Shown: positions 1 to 12,859, counted from the stretch's first letter. The stretch: DNA of 64,000 nt from Alviniconcha marisindica (GCA_018857735.1 JABMCL010000338.1:465001-529000), one strand, 5' to 3'. Program-made: numbers and translations. The notes: a model not told the origin generated them from the letters alone.

Positions 1-73
1 AACAGGTGTAGGCTGCTGGTGGCCGTAGGGGTCAGGCCGTAAATGCACTGCAGGTGGTCAGATTACACTACCA

Positions 74-78
<5 letters not shown>

Positions 79-145
<67 letters not shown>

Positions 146-154
146 GTGTGTGTG

Positions 155-238
<84 letters not shown>
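79..238. repeat. (GT)n microsatellite
   Basis: About 80 GT units with two TTG interruptions near 145 and 155. Confidence 0.98.
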
Positions 239-431
239 TACAAAGACGGCAGTTGTCGGGGGCTGGCCAGACGTCTAGGTTAGCGGGTTGGTGTCAGGGT
301 TCTAACCAGTGCCTTCCATGATCACTAGCAGCAAACTCAAGTTGAGACCGAGGATCTTGCGGGTGGATGAATGGGTTGGTTGGTGGGTTAATGGGTTGTT
401 AGGGTCTTGTTCAGTGTTGTTGGATGGATGG

Positions 432-682
432 GTGTGGGTTTGTTTGGGTTAGTGAGTTGGTTGGTAGATGGGCGTGTTGGGGATGGGTTTGCTTGGGTTA
501 GTCAGTTAGTTGGTAGATGGGCGTGTTGGGGTTTGTTTGTTTGGGTTAGTCAGTTGGTTGGTAGATGGGTGTGTTGGGCTGGGTTTGTTTTGGTTAGTGA
601 GTTGGTTGGTAGATGGGCGTGTTGGGGTGGGTTTGTTTGGGTTAGTCAGTTGGTTAGTAGATGGGCGTGTTGGCTGGCGACT
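432..682. repeat. 49-base minisatellite
   Basis: Five units of 48-50 bases containing GTTAGTCAGTTGGTTGGTAG and ATGGGCGTGTTGGG. The apparent protein-coding frames across it follow from the repeat. Confidence 0.9.
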
Positions 683-914
683 GGGAGGGTAGGCTGGTGG
701 GTTGTTTGTCAGTTGGGCTTGTTGGTGGGTTGGTTAGTAGTCATTTTCTTAAATGGTGTGACTTTACTCGCCCAGTGAATCCTACCCACTATTGCCGCCA
801 TGAAAGAAGATCCTATCCTAGTGCACCAACCGCTCAGTGTCTTAGTGTACGGTGGTGACTGAGCAAAGGCCTTGAGCTGACTGCCAGTGATCATGGTAGG
901 CACTGGACGTGACA

Positions 915-1389
915 CGGGAGCACGGACAGTTCAGTGGTTAGAGCGCCGGACTCGTGATCGAAAGGTCGCCGGTTCGAGTCCCGGAATTTTTTTCCCGAGC
1001 CAGGGTCAGCTTTCTGTGCTGACTCTTATTTCGGTATCCGTTCCACCCCCGTGTTTCCACAGTAGCACGAAAAAGATTCCAGTCATGCTGCCAAAAGTAC
1101 AGCCGGGTGGCAGGTTACAGCTAAACACACATGCACCCCGTCCACGTATGTGGCTTTGCATGAAGTAACGTGACATGGTGCATAGTTGTATGGTGTACAC
1201 AGAACGCTCCGAGACGTGGCACCAGCCATGTAAAATCCCAAACAGCGTTTTAAGTACAGCACTTCGGTGAATATTCAAAAACTGACGCACTGTAAGCGGA
1301 ATCGACAGTCACTGATTTAGAGTCAACGCAACAGGAGTGCAGTGAGTCTGCTCGAGAGGGGAGAATAGCGCTATACAAAAGCGACCAGC
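915..1389 (+). mobile_element. tRNA-headed SINE, copy A
   Basis: The 5' head reads as a decayed tRNA, with an A-box-like CAGTGGTTAGAGCGCC and a B box GGTTCGAGTCC, followed by a body starting TTTCTGTGCTGACTC. The body continues with CACTTCGGTGAATATTC and ends with the GAATAGCGCTATA motif. The same head, body and tail order is found in reverse at 8396-8900 and without the head at 53165-53560. This copy is full length or nearly so. Boundaries are approximate. Confidence 0.85.
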
Positions 1390-1392
1390 AAC

Positions 1393-1533
1393 AACACTGA
1401 CTGGTATGGACGTTAAGCACCATGCTTACTTACTGACGACACTGACTGGTATGGACGTTAAGCACCATGCTTACTTACTGACAACACTGACTGGTATGGA
1501 CGTTAAACACCATGCTTACTTACTGACAACACT
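1393..1533. repeat. 45-base tandem repeat, three copies
   Basis: Three near-identical units containing GACTGGTATGGACGTTAAGC. The 45-base period keeps one frame open, giving a repeating 15-residue peptide, but nothing suggests it is translated. Confidence 0.9.
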
Positions 1534-1850
1534 GGTCAACAATAGCCTACACCTGGACACTATGGCGCTTGACGGGGCCGCGTCAGTCTTCCCTTTCCTG
1601 CCGTCCGGCTCGGTCAGCCTCGCTAGGCCCTCTTTGTCACCTTCCTTTCTTTGCACATTTTGTTGTTCGGTTTCCCTAACACCATGTCCGCACCGCCGCT
1701 TCGTCCCGGCCGCCGCGTTGTAACTTGTATACTTGGCCCTGGCTGAATGGTCAGACCGACTCCGTCCACTGAGCATCCTTGTGAATAAATGCATTATGCA
1801 GTGTGCCAGTAAAGAGGCTGTTGACGTTGATGTCGACGATGAGGCCCACT

Positions 1851-1892
1851 GAGAGAGAGAGAGAGAGACTGACAGAGAGAGAGAAGAGAACG

Positions 1893-1971
<79 letters not shown>

Positions 1972-2013
1972 CTGACTGACTGACAGACAGACAGAGAGAG
2001 AACCAGAGAAAGA
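1851..2013. repeat. (GA)n microsatellite
   Basis: GA array with a few GACTGA interruptions at its ends and a pure core at 1897-1967. Confidence 0.97.
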
Positions 2014-2258
2014 GAGTGGGAAGCTGTTGACAGGAGCAAGGCGGTAGCTGCCCACGGTCGAGGATCGCGATGCAAGGGAAGTAACTCAAGAAACCACTGC
2101 AGTAAGTGCCCACTTTGTGGATTCAGTTGTGGATCGAGATACCGGGTGAGGAAACTCCCTCCACCCTCCTCCTCCAACCCCTTTCCCCCGCTCCTGCCCC
2201 TCCTCCAATGACCCGACTAGTCGTTTGTTTGTTTGCCTGCATGCTTGCGGCTTGGTTT

Positions 2259-2446
2259 GGTTGTGTGTGTGCGTGTCACAGTGTCACTCACTGTACGTGC
2301 GTGCGAGCCAGCGTGCGCGTCAGTGTGTCTATGCGTGCGTTCGTGTGCGTGCATGTGTGCGTGTGTGTGCGCGCGCGCTTGTATGTGTGCGAACGGCGTG
2401 TGCGTGCGTGCGTGCCTACGTGTGTTTGTGTATGCGTGTGTGGGGA
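2259..2446. repeat. Imperfect GT/GTGC-rich stretch
   Basis: Degenerate alternating purine-pyrimidine sequence with GTGCGTGC and GCGCGC runs, prone to left-handed DNA. Confidence 0.8.
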
Positions 2447-2862
2447 GTTGTGTTTTTTTAACTTTTTGGCATTTTGTATATTGTAACGTCCCAGTGCCAT
2501 GGAGTCTTTTACCTGTGCGAGCCTGCAGCACACGGGGCTTCGGTTTGTCGTCTCATCCGAAGCACTAGGCACTGAATCCACCCCTCCTGAGGAGGAAGGA
2601 AGGGACAACAAGGGCACTGCTGCAAGTTTCGAACCCTTAAGCTCTCAACCCACTGAGTTCAATCTTTCAAAGTGGCCACGCCACCTCCATGGTTAGTCGT
2701 GGCAGTGACCTTATTTACAGTATGATTGTGAGACAGTTAGTACTTTACGCTGAAGTAACCGATAAAGCTCCCAATGAATTGTTCCGTAAATTAGTATGTA
2801 TAAGTCCCTTGTCGTAACGGAAACCAGTTTTGAAGCAGTTCTATTATTGTATTTTTAGTGTG

Positions 2863-2902
2863 ATATATATATATATATATATAGTGTGTGTGTGTGTGTG
2901 TG

Positions 2903-2957
<55 letters not shown>
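2863..2957. repeat. (AT)n-(GT)n microsatellite
   Basis: A short AT array is directly followed by about 36 GT units. Confidence 0.97.
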
Positions 2958-2960
<3 letters not shown>

Positions 2961-3199
2961 GCGAAAAATACAATATTATGTTTATATATTTTAGGTTTTA
3001 TGCATACGTTTTTGTTGATCTTGTAAAGCCCGGCGTGCTCATCCTTGTCGGTGAAATACAGCGCTCTATTATTATTATTATTACAGTTTCACCCGGTTAA
3101 AACATCTCTGGTGAACACCGTTAAAGGCATACAGTTTGTACGATAGGAAAAGTACACATGATGTGACATAACCCGATCTGTACATCACCCACACAGCTC

Positions 3200-3645
3200 A
3201 CTCTCAGATGACCCTCATGTGTTTGCACCTGGCTAGGTGGTCTGATATGTGTTTGCACCTGGCTAGGTCGTCTGACGCGTGCTTGCACCTGGCTTGGTCA
3301 TCTGACCCTCATGTGCTTGCACCAGGCTTAGTCGTCTGACCCTCATGTGCTTGCACCAGGCTTAGTCATCTGACCCTCATGTGCTTGCACCAGGCATTGT
3401 CGTCTGACCCGCATGTGCTTGCACCAGGCTTAGTCGTCTGACCCTCATGTCCTTGCACTAGGCTTAGTCGTCTGACCCTCATGAGCTTGCACCAGGCTTA
3501 GTCGTCTGACTCTCATGTGCTTGCACCAGGCTCAGTCGTCTGACCCTCACGTGCTTGCACCAGGCTTGGTCGTCTGACCCTCACGTGCTTGCACCAGGCT
3601 TGGTCGTCTGACCCTCATGTGCTTGCACCAGGCTTAGTCATCTGA
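3200..3645. repeat. 34-base minisatellite
   Basis: About thirteen units of roughly 34 bases with parts GTCGTCTGACCCTCATGTGC and TTGCACCAGGCTTA. Right-hand units are most uniform, and the left ones are more diverged. Confidence 0.92.
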
Positions 3646-4136
3646 CTGACAGAGGGCAAGGATTACCCTGCTGTCTGTGAGATCAAACTGGTCTCCTATC
3701 TCCGGCCGAACGTTGGCTAGTTTGGTCAGCAACATGCACTCACTGCTTTGCTTCAAAGGGGACTAGCGCACACAGCGGGTAAAACTGTTTGGTCTCCATC
3801 TATCCTAAAGTGTCACTCACAAGATGTGCGAAGATTAATTCCCTTAACGACGTGCTCCCGGTGACGTCAGGCTGCAGGGTTACAACGCGGGCTTGAGAAC
3901 AGGCATACGGGTTTGCGACCCCATGGTGAACAAAAAAGAGCCAAATTTCACTCAACGGTGTAAAACACAGACTGGCGACCATTTATCATGATCACTGGCC
4001 ACAGCCAACTAAAACGAACACACTACTCGCCCCCCCCCCCCCACGAACCCGGTGGCCCCTACTCGACCTCAGTCCTGCAAGAAATGGTGATTTTTCATAG
4101 AATTCATTTTGTCCTAAAATGTTACAATGAGAGGGA

Positions 4137-4441
4137 AAGCCGGGGAAGAAGGAGGGGGGCAGAGAGAGTGGTAAGGGAGGGATAGTTCGAGGGGTGGAGA
4201 GAAGAGACGGGTTGGGGGTGGGGTGGGGGGGGGGGCATGAGGATGGAGAGGGAGAGAGGTATACAGAGGCAGGTGCCGGAAAGTGAGGCTTGGAGTGTTG
4301 ATTGGGAGAGATCAAAGACGGGATTGGGGAGGGGGGGGGAGGAGAGAGAGAGTATCCGGGAGAAGACGAACTAGAGAAAGAAGGGCCGCGGGGTGGGGTG
4401 GGGGTGGGGCGGGGGGGACGGGGGGAGGTGGGGGGGGGGCG
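4137..4441. repeat. G-rich purine tract with many G-runs
   Basis: The plus strand is strongly G/A with repeated runs of four or more G, able in principle to form several G-quadruplexes. Open frames here are by-products of the composition. Confidence 0.8.
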
Positions 4442-4559
4442 GAAAACGAAACAAAAAATGGATGGGGGTGCAAGGGCAAGCGCCCAGAAAACAAAGCAAC
4501 AAATGGTTAATGTTTCCGACATCCGCACGGTCCTCAAAATGCGACAGGAAAAAAAAAAG

Positions 4560-6350
4560 TAGAAAAAGACAAACCGGAACGCTCTGGTTGGTTGCCTGGC
4601 CTTTGTGAATGAACTGCCGGTTGCTTGGTTGCTAGAACGGCCGGCCGTTTTCCCAATTTATTAGCTGGCTCAGTTTGCCCCCTCGTCACAGCAATGGCGG
4701 GTGAGGAGTGCGGCCTTTGTCTACGGTGCAGGCCGAACCCCTACAGGAAAACGCCAAGACATCTTTGGGTTTTTTACCGCTCTGAAGAACTGAGTCACGG
4801 TAGTAGAAAGACGCCACTGCCCCTCCCTCCCTCCATCTGCTCCCGCTCCCTCCTCACCCAGGTTCCCTCTTGGCGGGCAGAGAGAGAGAAGTTAAAAACG
4901 AGTGGTGGCACCGCCTAGCCCAAGCCGTGAACAACGACCTGCAGACCAGCCGACAGACGACGCAACGCACCTGCCCGGGACGCCGTGATGAAAGGGCTTC
5001 CACGAAGGGGAAAAAAATGGGTCGTTTAGCCCATCCAACACACAAATACGTGTCGCCGTTGCCCTCAGGTTTCCGGTATGCACAGCTAGCAGCACACTCC
5101 AAGCCTCGCTTTCTCGCACTCTTCTCCCAGCTCTGCCAGAATTGGTTACGCCACTTCCCAGCGACGCCGGCAGCGCCCTCCGAAAGGTATGGGTACTAGG
5201 CACCGGTTTACGACATTCTTCCGGCTCTGGAGGAAGGGTGCCGGAAAGCGAGGATTGGGGTGTGGCAGCTCAGTGATATTAATAAAACAGTGGAAGTTAA
5301 CACGTCGAAGCATGCATGAGGCACATCCGCACCGGGTTAAAAAAAAAAATCCGTTTTGATTCAAACGATTTTAGTTTTATCCTGTCCTGGTGCAAGCAAC
5401 GTGGGCTGCTATGAAATAAAAGAAACGCCTGATATTTGTTACACACTTGCTGCCATTTGAGCAGCAACGAAAGACTGTTAGTAAGCTGACAGGTTCTGGA
5501 GACCTATGGCGTAACGAATTATGGCAGTGGTTGGAGGAAGGATGTCGTAAACCAGTGCTTGGAGTTTGAACCAGAAGATGACTATACGCACAGTGTATAT
5601 TGCGTATATTGCATTGTGGGCAAAAGGGGTGTCGGCGGTGCTGATGGCGGTCTCCTTGTTTTTTTACCGATACGAACATTCCTTCGTGTTGATAACAGGG
5701 CGGCTAGGGCGGGACAGGAATGAGACACACAATATCCTGTGCACTTGCGAGATAACGCGCACTGTGGCGCAGTATCAGCGCCCAGCATGTTTATCCGGTG
5801 ATTCAACACACTGTTTGTTCTCGTCTATCTGCTCTGATCTCTTGATTGCATTGGAAGGTGACAAGATGATAGGACGGGTTTAAACTGTTTGGAATTTTTT
5901 GTGCCCTTCCTAAGCATTGTTTGCCCCGGACTTGGTCAATCACTAACAACAGCGCACCTGTGCTATGGTTCCTTCCTTGGACTCGTTTAACACCCACTTG
6001 TCTCTGGAGAGGTACTGGCAGGGACCAAGATCCCAGGAGGTTTTGGGAGGGGGACCATGCCTAACGCTGCACTGTTTCGCCACAATGATTCTGCATTCAG
6101 ATGGGCAGCGACCAGAGTCGTTTTAATGCTCCAGTCATTCTAAGGGGCAAACTCACAAGACAGTGCCCATAAACTACAAAACTGGAAGAGAAAGCGGCCC
6201 GACTTGGCGGCTCACTTATGAAGCAGGCAGGTTTTGATAGTGTCATTATACATGTATCTAACATAACTTTTGTCATTATAGGCGCTGAACAACTTTCGTC
6301 ATATCTTCTTCAAGCTTATTCTTGCAACTGCTGTTGAAGCGGTCTGACTA
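4560..6350. other. No gene recognised
   Basis: Mixed-composition, fairly CpG-rich sequence with several short open frames on both strands, none resembling a known family. No strong repeat is seen. Confidence 0.5.
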
Positions 6351-6354
6351 ACGT

Positions 6355-6452
6355 CTTTTCTTCTTCTTCTTCTTCTTCTTCTTCTTCTTCTTCTTCTTCT
6401 TCTTCTTCTTCTTCTTCTTCTTCTTTTTCTTCTTCTTCTTCTTCTTCTTCAT
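6355..6452. repeat. (TTC)n microsatellite
   Basis: About 32 TTC units with one interruption. It precedes the polypyrimidine minisatellite after a 100-base spacer. Confidence 0.97.
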
Positions 6453-6552
6453 TTTTATGACACCATCAGTGAAGGGCACAGTACTCTGACAGTAGCTGGT
6501 CTCCTCAGAGCTTCTGTTTCTTCCTCTTGTCCTCCTCCCGTTTACTGTGGCC

Positions 6553-7190
6553 TCTGCCATTTCTCTTTTTCTCCTTCTCCTCCTTCTCTTCCAGGCTCCT
6601 CCTTCTCTTTTCCACTCTTCCTTCCTCTCTTCCAGGCTCCTCCTTCTCTTTTCCACTCTCCCTTCTTCTCTTCCAGGTTCCTCCTTCTCTTTTCTCCTCC
6701 CCCCTCCTTCTCTTCCAGGCTCCTCCTTCTCTTTCCCCTCTCTTCCTTCTCTTCCGGGCTCCTCCTTCTCTTTCCCCTCTCTTCCTTCTCTTCCAGGCTC
6801 CTCCTTCTCTTCCAGGCTCCTCCTTCTCTTCCCCTCTCCTCCTTTCTTCCAGGTTCCTCCTTCTCTTTTCCACTCTTCCTTCTTCTCTTCCAGGCTCCTC
6901 CTTCTCTTTTCCCCTCTCCTCCTTCTCTTCCAGGCTCCTCCTTCTCTTTTCCACTCTTCCTTCTTTTCTTCCCGGTTCCTCCTTCTCTCTTCCCCTCTTC
7001 CTTCTTCTCTTCCAGGCTCCCCCTTCTCTTTTCCCCTCTCCTCCTTCTCTTCCAGGCTCCTCCTTCTCTTTTCCACTCTTCCTTCTTCTCTTCCAGGCTC
7101 CTCCTTCTCTTCCAGACTTCTCCTTCTCTTTCCCCTCTCCTCCTTCTCTTCCAGGTTCCTCCTTCTCTTTCCCCTTTCTCCTTGTGTTCC
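6553..7190. repeat. Polypyrimidine minisatellite, about 40-base unit
   Basis: The plus strand is almost pure C/T over 640 bases and is built of units around CTTCCAGGCTCCTCCTTCTC and TTTTCCACTCTTCC. Both strands stay open over long stretches, giving Ser/Leu/Phe-rich or Arg/Glu/Lys-rich frames. I treat it as non-coding. Confidence 0.88.
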
Positions 7191-7329
7191 TCCCCTCTCT
7201 GGCTTCTGTGCGCTGCTGGTATCATTTCGTCTGCTGCTGCGTTCAGTGTTGTGGTCACCGCCGTAAAAGATCACGAACATATCTAATTACATATGGCAGA
7301 TTGAATATATATTGCTAGAATGTGTTTGA

Positions 7330-7540
7330 AAGGTGTAAACAGGTGTAGATGCGGCCAAGGAGGCTGTTGCTGGTCTGGGTTTTGAACTGTCTAAACAGGT
7401 GTAGAGTTGCAGAGTCGGATCAAGGCGGTTATTGTTGGACAGTTTGAACAGGTGTAAACGAGGCCAAGGCGACTGCTGCTGGTCAAGGCTTAAACGGGTG
7501 CAAACAGGTGTAGCTGTAGGCGGCCAGGGCGAAGGCCTGT
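7330..7540. repeat. Degenerate AACAGGTGTA tandem repeats
   Basis: Four or five degenerate units of about 50-60 bases, each with AACAGGTGTA followed by a GGCCAAGGNGGCTG-like part and TGCTGGTC. The first bases of the window show the same AACAGGTGTAG start. Confidence 0.65.
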
Positions 7541-7806
7541 GTCAGAACGTTCCTTGGGAGTTTTATCGTCGTCTAGGGTAACCACGTGGCTAAGGTAACG
7601 ACGCCGCTTAACTGGACGTCTGTCTCCACCAGCACACTGTACGCCGCCTCCTCTCTGGGTAAGTGCCTCCTGCTGCCCTGGTGCAGTCAGAGAACAACCA
7701 GAGTGAAGGCCTCGTGTGCTCGTGGTGAGTCCGAGGGTCCTTTCAACCGCGCTGCTGCGTTGGAATACATACAGCGATGAGCTGTTACTGATGTCCTGTA
7801 AACCGT

Positions 7807-7817
7807 TGGGGGGGGGG

Positions 7818-7851
<34 letters not shown>
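7807..7851. repeat. Poly-G tract
   Basis: Forty-five bases that are all G except one A. Length may be affected by sequencing error. Confidence 0.85.
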
Positions 7852-7969
7852 GAACAATACGGATCAAAATGTTTTCATTCAATATCAAATACCACATCAA
7901 CAAAACTGAAAGACACGCTACCGCGCACACGCCTGCCCGCCTGCCTGCCTGCCTACGCACACATACACA

Positions 7970-8162
<193 letters not shown>

Positions 8163-8395
8163 ACTGAAGTCTAATAAACCAACAAAATCCAAATGTGCAT
8201 CTTCTGAGCTACTGGGGCAAAACCGGCAAAACTTGTCAAATCACAAATGTGTGATTTCCTCTTCACGATGCTCGCCACTTTAGAGATGATCAGGGGGAAA
8301 TGAAGTTGAATGAACTAGGAAGGCAGAAATTAGAAAGACACGATTCCTGCAGACCAGGAGAACCTGTAGTGTGAGACACTATCCGTTTGAGATTT

Positions 8396-8900
8396 TATGA
8401 TTGATGATCGCTTATATAGCGCTATTCTCCGCTCTCTTGAGCAGACTCACTGCGCTCGCATGTGGTTCTACATGAGTAACTAGCTTTATAGCGCATTTTT
8501 TTGTTTTGTTTGTTTGTTGAACATCCACCGAAGTGGTGTACTTACAGCGCTGGCATGGCTGGTGCCACATGAAACTGCAGCCGTCTCAGCGCAAGTCCTG
8601 TGTACAGCATTCAACCATGCACCATGTCACTTCATGCAAAGCCACATACATAAGGTTAGGGTTAGCTGTTAGCGTGTTAGCTGTAACCTGCCACCTGCAC
8701 TTTTGGCAGAATGACCGGGATCTTTTACGTGCTATTGCGCATGCGGTAACGCGGTGGTGGAACGGATACCGAAATAAGAGTCAGCACAGAAACTCGACCC
8801 TCGAGAAGAAAATTCTCCCGCCGCTCCAGCAGGGATTCGAACCCGCGACTTTTCGATCACGAGTCCGGTGCTCTAACCACTGAGCTATCCCCGCCCCCTT
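8396..8900 (-). mobile_element. tRNA-headed SINE, copy B
   Basis: On the minus strand it starts with a tRNA-like GATAGCTCAGTGGTTAGAGC and a B box GGGTTCGAATCC, followed by the shared body (GTGCTGACTCTTATTTCGG, then the CACTTCGGTGGATGTTC segment) and the shared tail (GAGCAGACTCACTG read on plus, with TATATAGCGCTATTCTCC). It ends in a short TGATTGATGA tail typical of SINEs mobilised by a LINE with a short tandem 3' repeat. It is the best preserved copy. Confidence 0.88.
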
Positions 8901-8999
8901 TTTCAGGTGCGGACGGTCATCCTCAACCATACGGCCGCAACGGCTGGTGTATCAACGCCTTCAGTCTCCATGGTGCCGGACACAGCCGTAGCGAAAGTC

Positions 9000-10750
9000 A
9001 GGAACTTAGCGAGGAGAAGCGGCCGCGACACGTTGACTACTGAATTCAACAGTCAAATAATTAATATGAAATAGTATTTGTATGGCGCAAATCCATACAG
9101 TAAATTCTAAGCGTCTCCCATTATATAATACTGTTGTAATACACACTAATTCTGCTCTTCACTTAAAACTGTCACTATCATTGTTTGGCAGTTGGTCGCT
9201 TTGACGGTTGATTAGCCCGCTTGGTGTCGTGGAATTCACCAGATGGAGAGACGGTATTGTTGGTGTGCTGAACTCACCAGATGAAGACAGACTACCATCA
9301 CTGTTGATGTGTTGATGTGGTGGAAAGCGAACCAGAGCGAAATGAGATCAACTGAGCTTTAAAAAGAAGAAGAACAGTAAATACTAATGTCAAGTGAGGA
9401 TCAGCTGATCAGCAAACAAAGGGAGTTTATTAGCGCTCGAAAGACGTTATATTAATACAACAACAAAGACCTGAATCACCTACGGTAACTCTTACCTGGC
9501 ATGCGGAAATACAAGGTGCATAATGTCCAGCATCCATTACATCCTCAAAAATAAAACTGTTCAAAAACAATCTCGTTCAATTCCACAAACAAAAACAGAA
9601 ATACTCATGGAGAGACTTACTAGAGTCGATCCGCAAGAGAATTCGCTTCGGTGTTTCTTTAATGACAGCCAGCGTACAAAAGCCGCGTGTAGAGCACAGA
9701 ATGCTGAACTTTTTTGGAGGGTCAGAATCCGTCTAAACTAAAAAAGAAACTAAAAGAAAGTCGGAGAGGGGGTTAATCCACAACAAACACATCAACAGAA
9801 GTTCAGTGTGACCGCACAAAATTTCGTTCAAAACAGACGAAGAGGAAAGACTAACTCATCCGCTTCCAATTCTCATTTCCCACCCAGACTATCACTTCTC
9901 GGATCCATCTTTCCGCATGAGACGGGTATAATTGAAAGCCTTTGAAGCAATTGGTTTTTGCGACATACAACACCTCCAGATCGGATGAAGGTAAGTCGTA
10001 ATAGATCAGCTTTTATTCCTCAGCACGTCAGGACGTGACTCCATGGCGACACGGGCTAGCCGAGACTACAAGAAATACATTTCCGGTATTGTTCGGGCTC
10101 GCCAAGGGATCGTACCCTCCCCTTTGGAAGCCACTGCAGCGATGAAACTTCAAAAGAGAAGAAATTGGAAAACTGAGACTGTTGCGTGCCGGGAGTGAGA
10201 AATGGTGTGGCTGGGTTTTTGTGCTCCCGGTTATTCTGTGGGCTCCGAGTGTCGCAAAGGTCCGTGAGAGGTTGTGTGTGCATAATCTCCCAGACACTCA
10301 AAATTCATGACGTTTCAAGACTCTGTTGCGAGGTTTGCAAACTGCCAGAGGCGGACAAATAAGCGACGACAAAGTGGAAAATCAACTTCCCCGGGATTCA
10401 TTCGACTGAGTAACAACGAACGAGAAGGTTGCGTGGAGAAATTGTCATTAAAAAAACACCGCAGCGAAGAAATGCCTCCGCTCTAGTTTCTTTCTATAAA
10501 TACTTTTATCGTTTGTGGAACTGAAGAAAAATGTCAGCTGTTGAACTGTTTTATTATTTCATTACCAGTCCCACCCGTGGATTGAGTCAGTGTCATCTGC
10601 AGTTGTCACTCACAACTTAAATGCATACACCTCTGTTTCTTAACATAAGAGGGTTGGGAAAGGAAACTGAGATCGCTTTTCCAAAAGATATCAGATGGCC
10701 GCAGATTTGTAAGTTATTAATTTTAAGGTAGGTTTCTTTTGAAAGGCCGG
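9000..10750. other. No gene recognised
   Basis: Unique-looking sequence after SINE copy B. Short open frames only; none shows a domain or credible splice partners. Confidence 0.5.
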
Positions 10751-10756
10751 TCGAGT

Positions 10757-10801
10757 TGAGTGTGCGTGCGTGCGTCCGTGTGTGTGTATGTGTGTGTGTG
10801 T

Positions 10802-10832
<31 letters not shown>

Positions 10833-10840
10833 CCAGTCTG

Positions 10841-10883
<43 letters not shown>

Positions 10884-10916
10884 GCCTGCCTGTCTGTTTG
10901 TCTGTCTGCCTGTTTA
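10757..10916. repeat. GTGC / CTGC / CTGT compound microsatellite
   Basis: GTGT, then TGCC units, then TGTC units, in tandem. Confidence 0.95.
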
Positions 10917-11071
10917 ATTCATAATCATTTTTATTGTGTGTTTTGTAATTTGTAGGAAGGACCCAGGTTTCCCGATGGGAATTCGTGCCTAAATCTGCAT
11001 GTTTGTATAATAAAGTTCTGTTAATCAGACAGGCAGTCGGGCAGTTACTTTTTTCGTTCAAAGTAACAATG

Positions 11072-11072
<1 letters not shown>

Positions 11073-11154
<82 letters not shown>

Positions 11155-11170
11155 CGTGTGCGTGTGTAGG
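11073..11170. repeat. (GT)n microsatellite
   Basis: About 39 GT units followed by GTGC variants. Confidence 0.97.
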
Positions 11171-11928
11171 CGCGCGTGTGTTTTGTTGTTGATGTTGTTC
11201 TCTTCTTTTTTGGGGTGGTGGGTTTTATTTGTTTGTTTTCCTTTATTGTTGTTGTTTAAATTTTTTTGTTTCTTTGTGTTCGTTTGTTTGTTTGTTAAGA
11301 ACTGTCATGGACGATACCTTTGGTTTATGTTGATAGCAGCAGTTTTCGCCCGCCCGTAATGGTTGACTGGGCGTAAAACACCAAGTCACCTACTTACTCG
11401 CCCTCAGGGTTTCAGAAAGGCTCAGAGGTATGATTACAACGACACACAAGCGCCCACGACAGGTGCATCACAGCGAAGGCTCACAGACTGTAAATCTACA
11501 CATTCACTGGGAACGCTTACTGTTCCAATGTCGACGCAAAACAGGAGCAGCAGACCGGATGCTGTTGATGTTGTTGCTGTTTCTTTGTTTTTTGTTTTGT
11601 TCTGTTTTTACCCAGTCTAGTTTTTACATAGCTGAATAGGTACGTTTGTATGCCTTATTTACCGTTTTCACCCAAAGACTAAACTTCACATCATCAGCTT
11701 GTGCTGCACTGCATCTACCAACCTACGTCAGCTGTATCGGCAAGCGTAGGACCGCCAGGAATAATAATAACAGATAACTTCTGTATAGCGCTTTCAGTGT
11801 CTGGTGTACACAAACACACTGCGCTTTACATTTCCAACATTTTTTAAGTGAGAAGAAAATCGAAGGTTCAAGAAAGTAATACATATACGACAACTAACAA
11901 TATTGGTGACATTGTTTTGTTTGTCACT

Positions 11929-11930
11929 TG

Positions 11931-12027
<97 letters not shown>

Positions 12028-12045
12028 TGTGTGTGTGTGTGTGCC
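11929..12045. repeat. (GT)n-(GTGC)n microsatellite
   Basis: GT units, then eleven or so GTGC units, then GT again. Confidence 0.97.
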
Positions 12046-12379
12046 GAATCACGCACCCAAAACTATTTATAACCCTGACCTTTCTCTGTTACAAACTGAA
12101 CGGTATCGTGCATCTTCCTTCTTTCTCCCTGTTTTTTCATTTATCAACGTTCACAGTATTTAAAATTCCTCAAACCTGTCGGAACACTGCCGGTGAAAGA
12201 CTGGCAGGCATTTCGTCAGCCGGCGGTCCGCTGCACACTGACACTGACACACAGGAATATATACATGATGCAGGAAGTAATAATGGTTGGTGTGGGCGCA
12301 GTTGTTATAAATTTGCGCAGGGCTCGCGGGAGATGCCTACCTGTAACTAATTACCGACACGTGCAGCCCGTTCCCTTGC

Positions 12380-12408
12380 CCCCCTCCCCCCCCCCCCCCC
12401 CCCCCCCG
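12380..12408. repeat. C-run
   Basis: Homopolymer C-run broken by a T near 12387. Length is uncertain. Confidence 0.8.
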
Positions 12409-12602
12409 CACCCCCCGCCTTTACACCCACTGCTGTTGACAATAAGCAGCTGTGTGCGGGAAGCCAACTTGGCTGCTGTAGTCTGCGTAGTCCTGTTTTT
12501 GTGTTGCGGGCTTCTTCATCCGGCCGCTCGCAACGTGCCACGTTTGCCACCTATCTTTCTCGGCAAATCAACGAATCAGGAAACAAATCAAGTCTGGCTG
12601 AA

Positions 12603-12691
<89 letters not shown>
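12603..12691. repeat. (CA)n microsatellite
   Basis: Forty-odd uninterrupted CA units. Confidence 0.98.
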
Positions 12692-12773
12692 AATGCCGCT
12701 ATGCACGCAGGCACGTAAGCAGGCACATGAGTCAATGCACACATGTGCCCGCACATGCACACTGCCATTGCTC

Positions 12774-12776
12774 TCT

Positions 12777-12815
<39 letters not shown>

Positions 12816-12852
12816 CTTTCTTTTTTCTTCTTCTTCTTCTTCTTCTTCTTCA
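12774..12852. repeat. (CT)n-(TTC)n polypyrimidine tract
   Basis: CT units pass into TTTTC and then TTC units. Confidence 0.95.
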
Positions 12853-12859
12853 AAATTGT

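Noticed and set aside
915..990. Candidate tRNA gene at the head of SINE copy A
   Set aside because: Stems do not pair well and the same head is attached to a repeated body elsewhere, so it is a SINE head and not a functional tRNA.
3200..3645. CRISPR-like array of regularly spaced repeats
   Set aside because: The units are contiguous tandem repeats with no unique spacers, and the genome is eukaryotic.
6348..7318. Long open frames on both strands (up to 310 codons), Arg/Glu/Lys-rich on minus, Ser/Leu/Phe-rich on plus
   Set aside because: They follow from the polypyrimidine minisatellite: all frames stay open because the repeat lacks stop codons, and no domain or splice partner is seen.
8825..8900. 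Candidate tRNA gene on minus at the head of SINE copy B
   Set aside because: A and B boxes are good, but the sequence continues into the SINE body shared with other copies.
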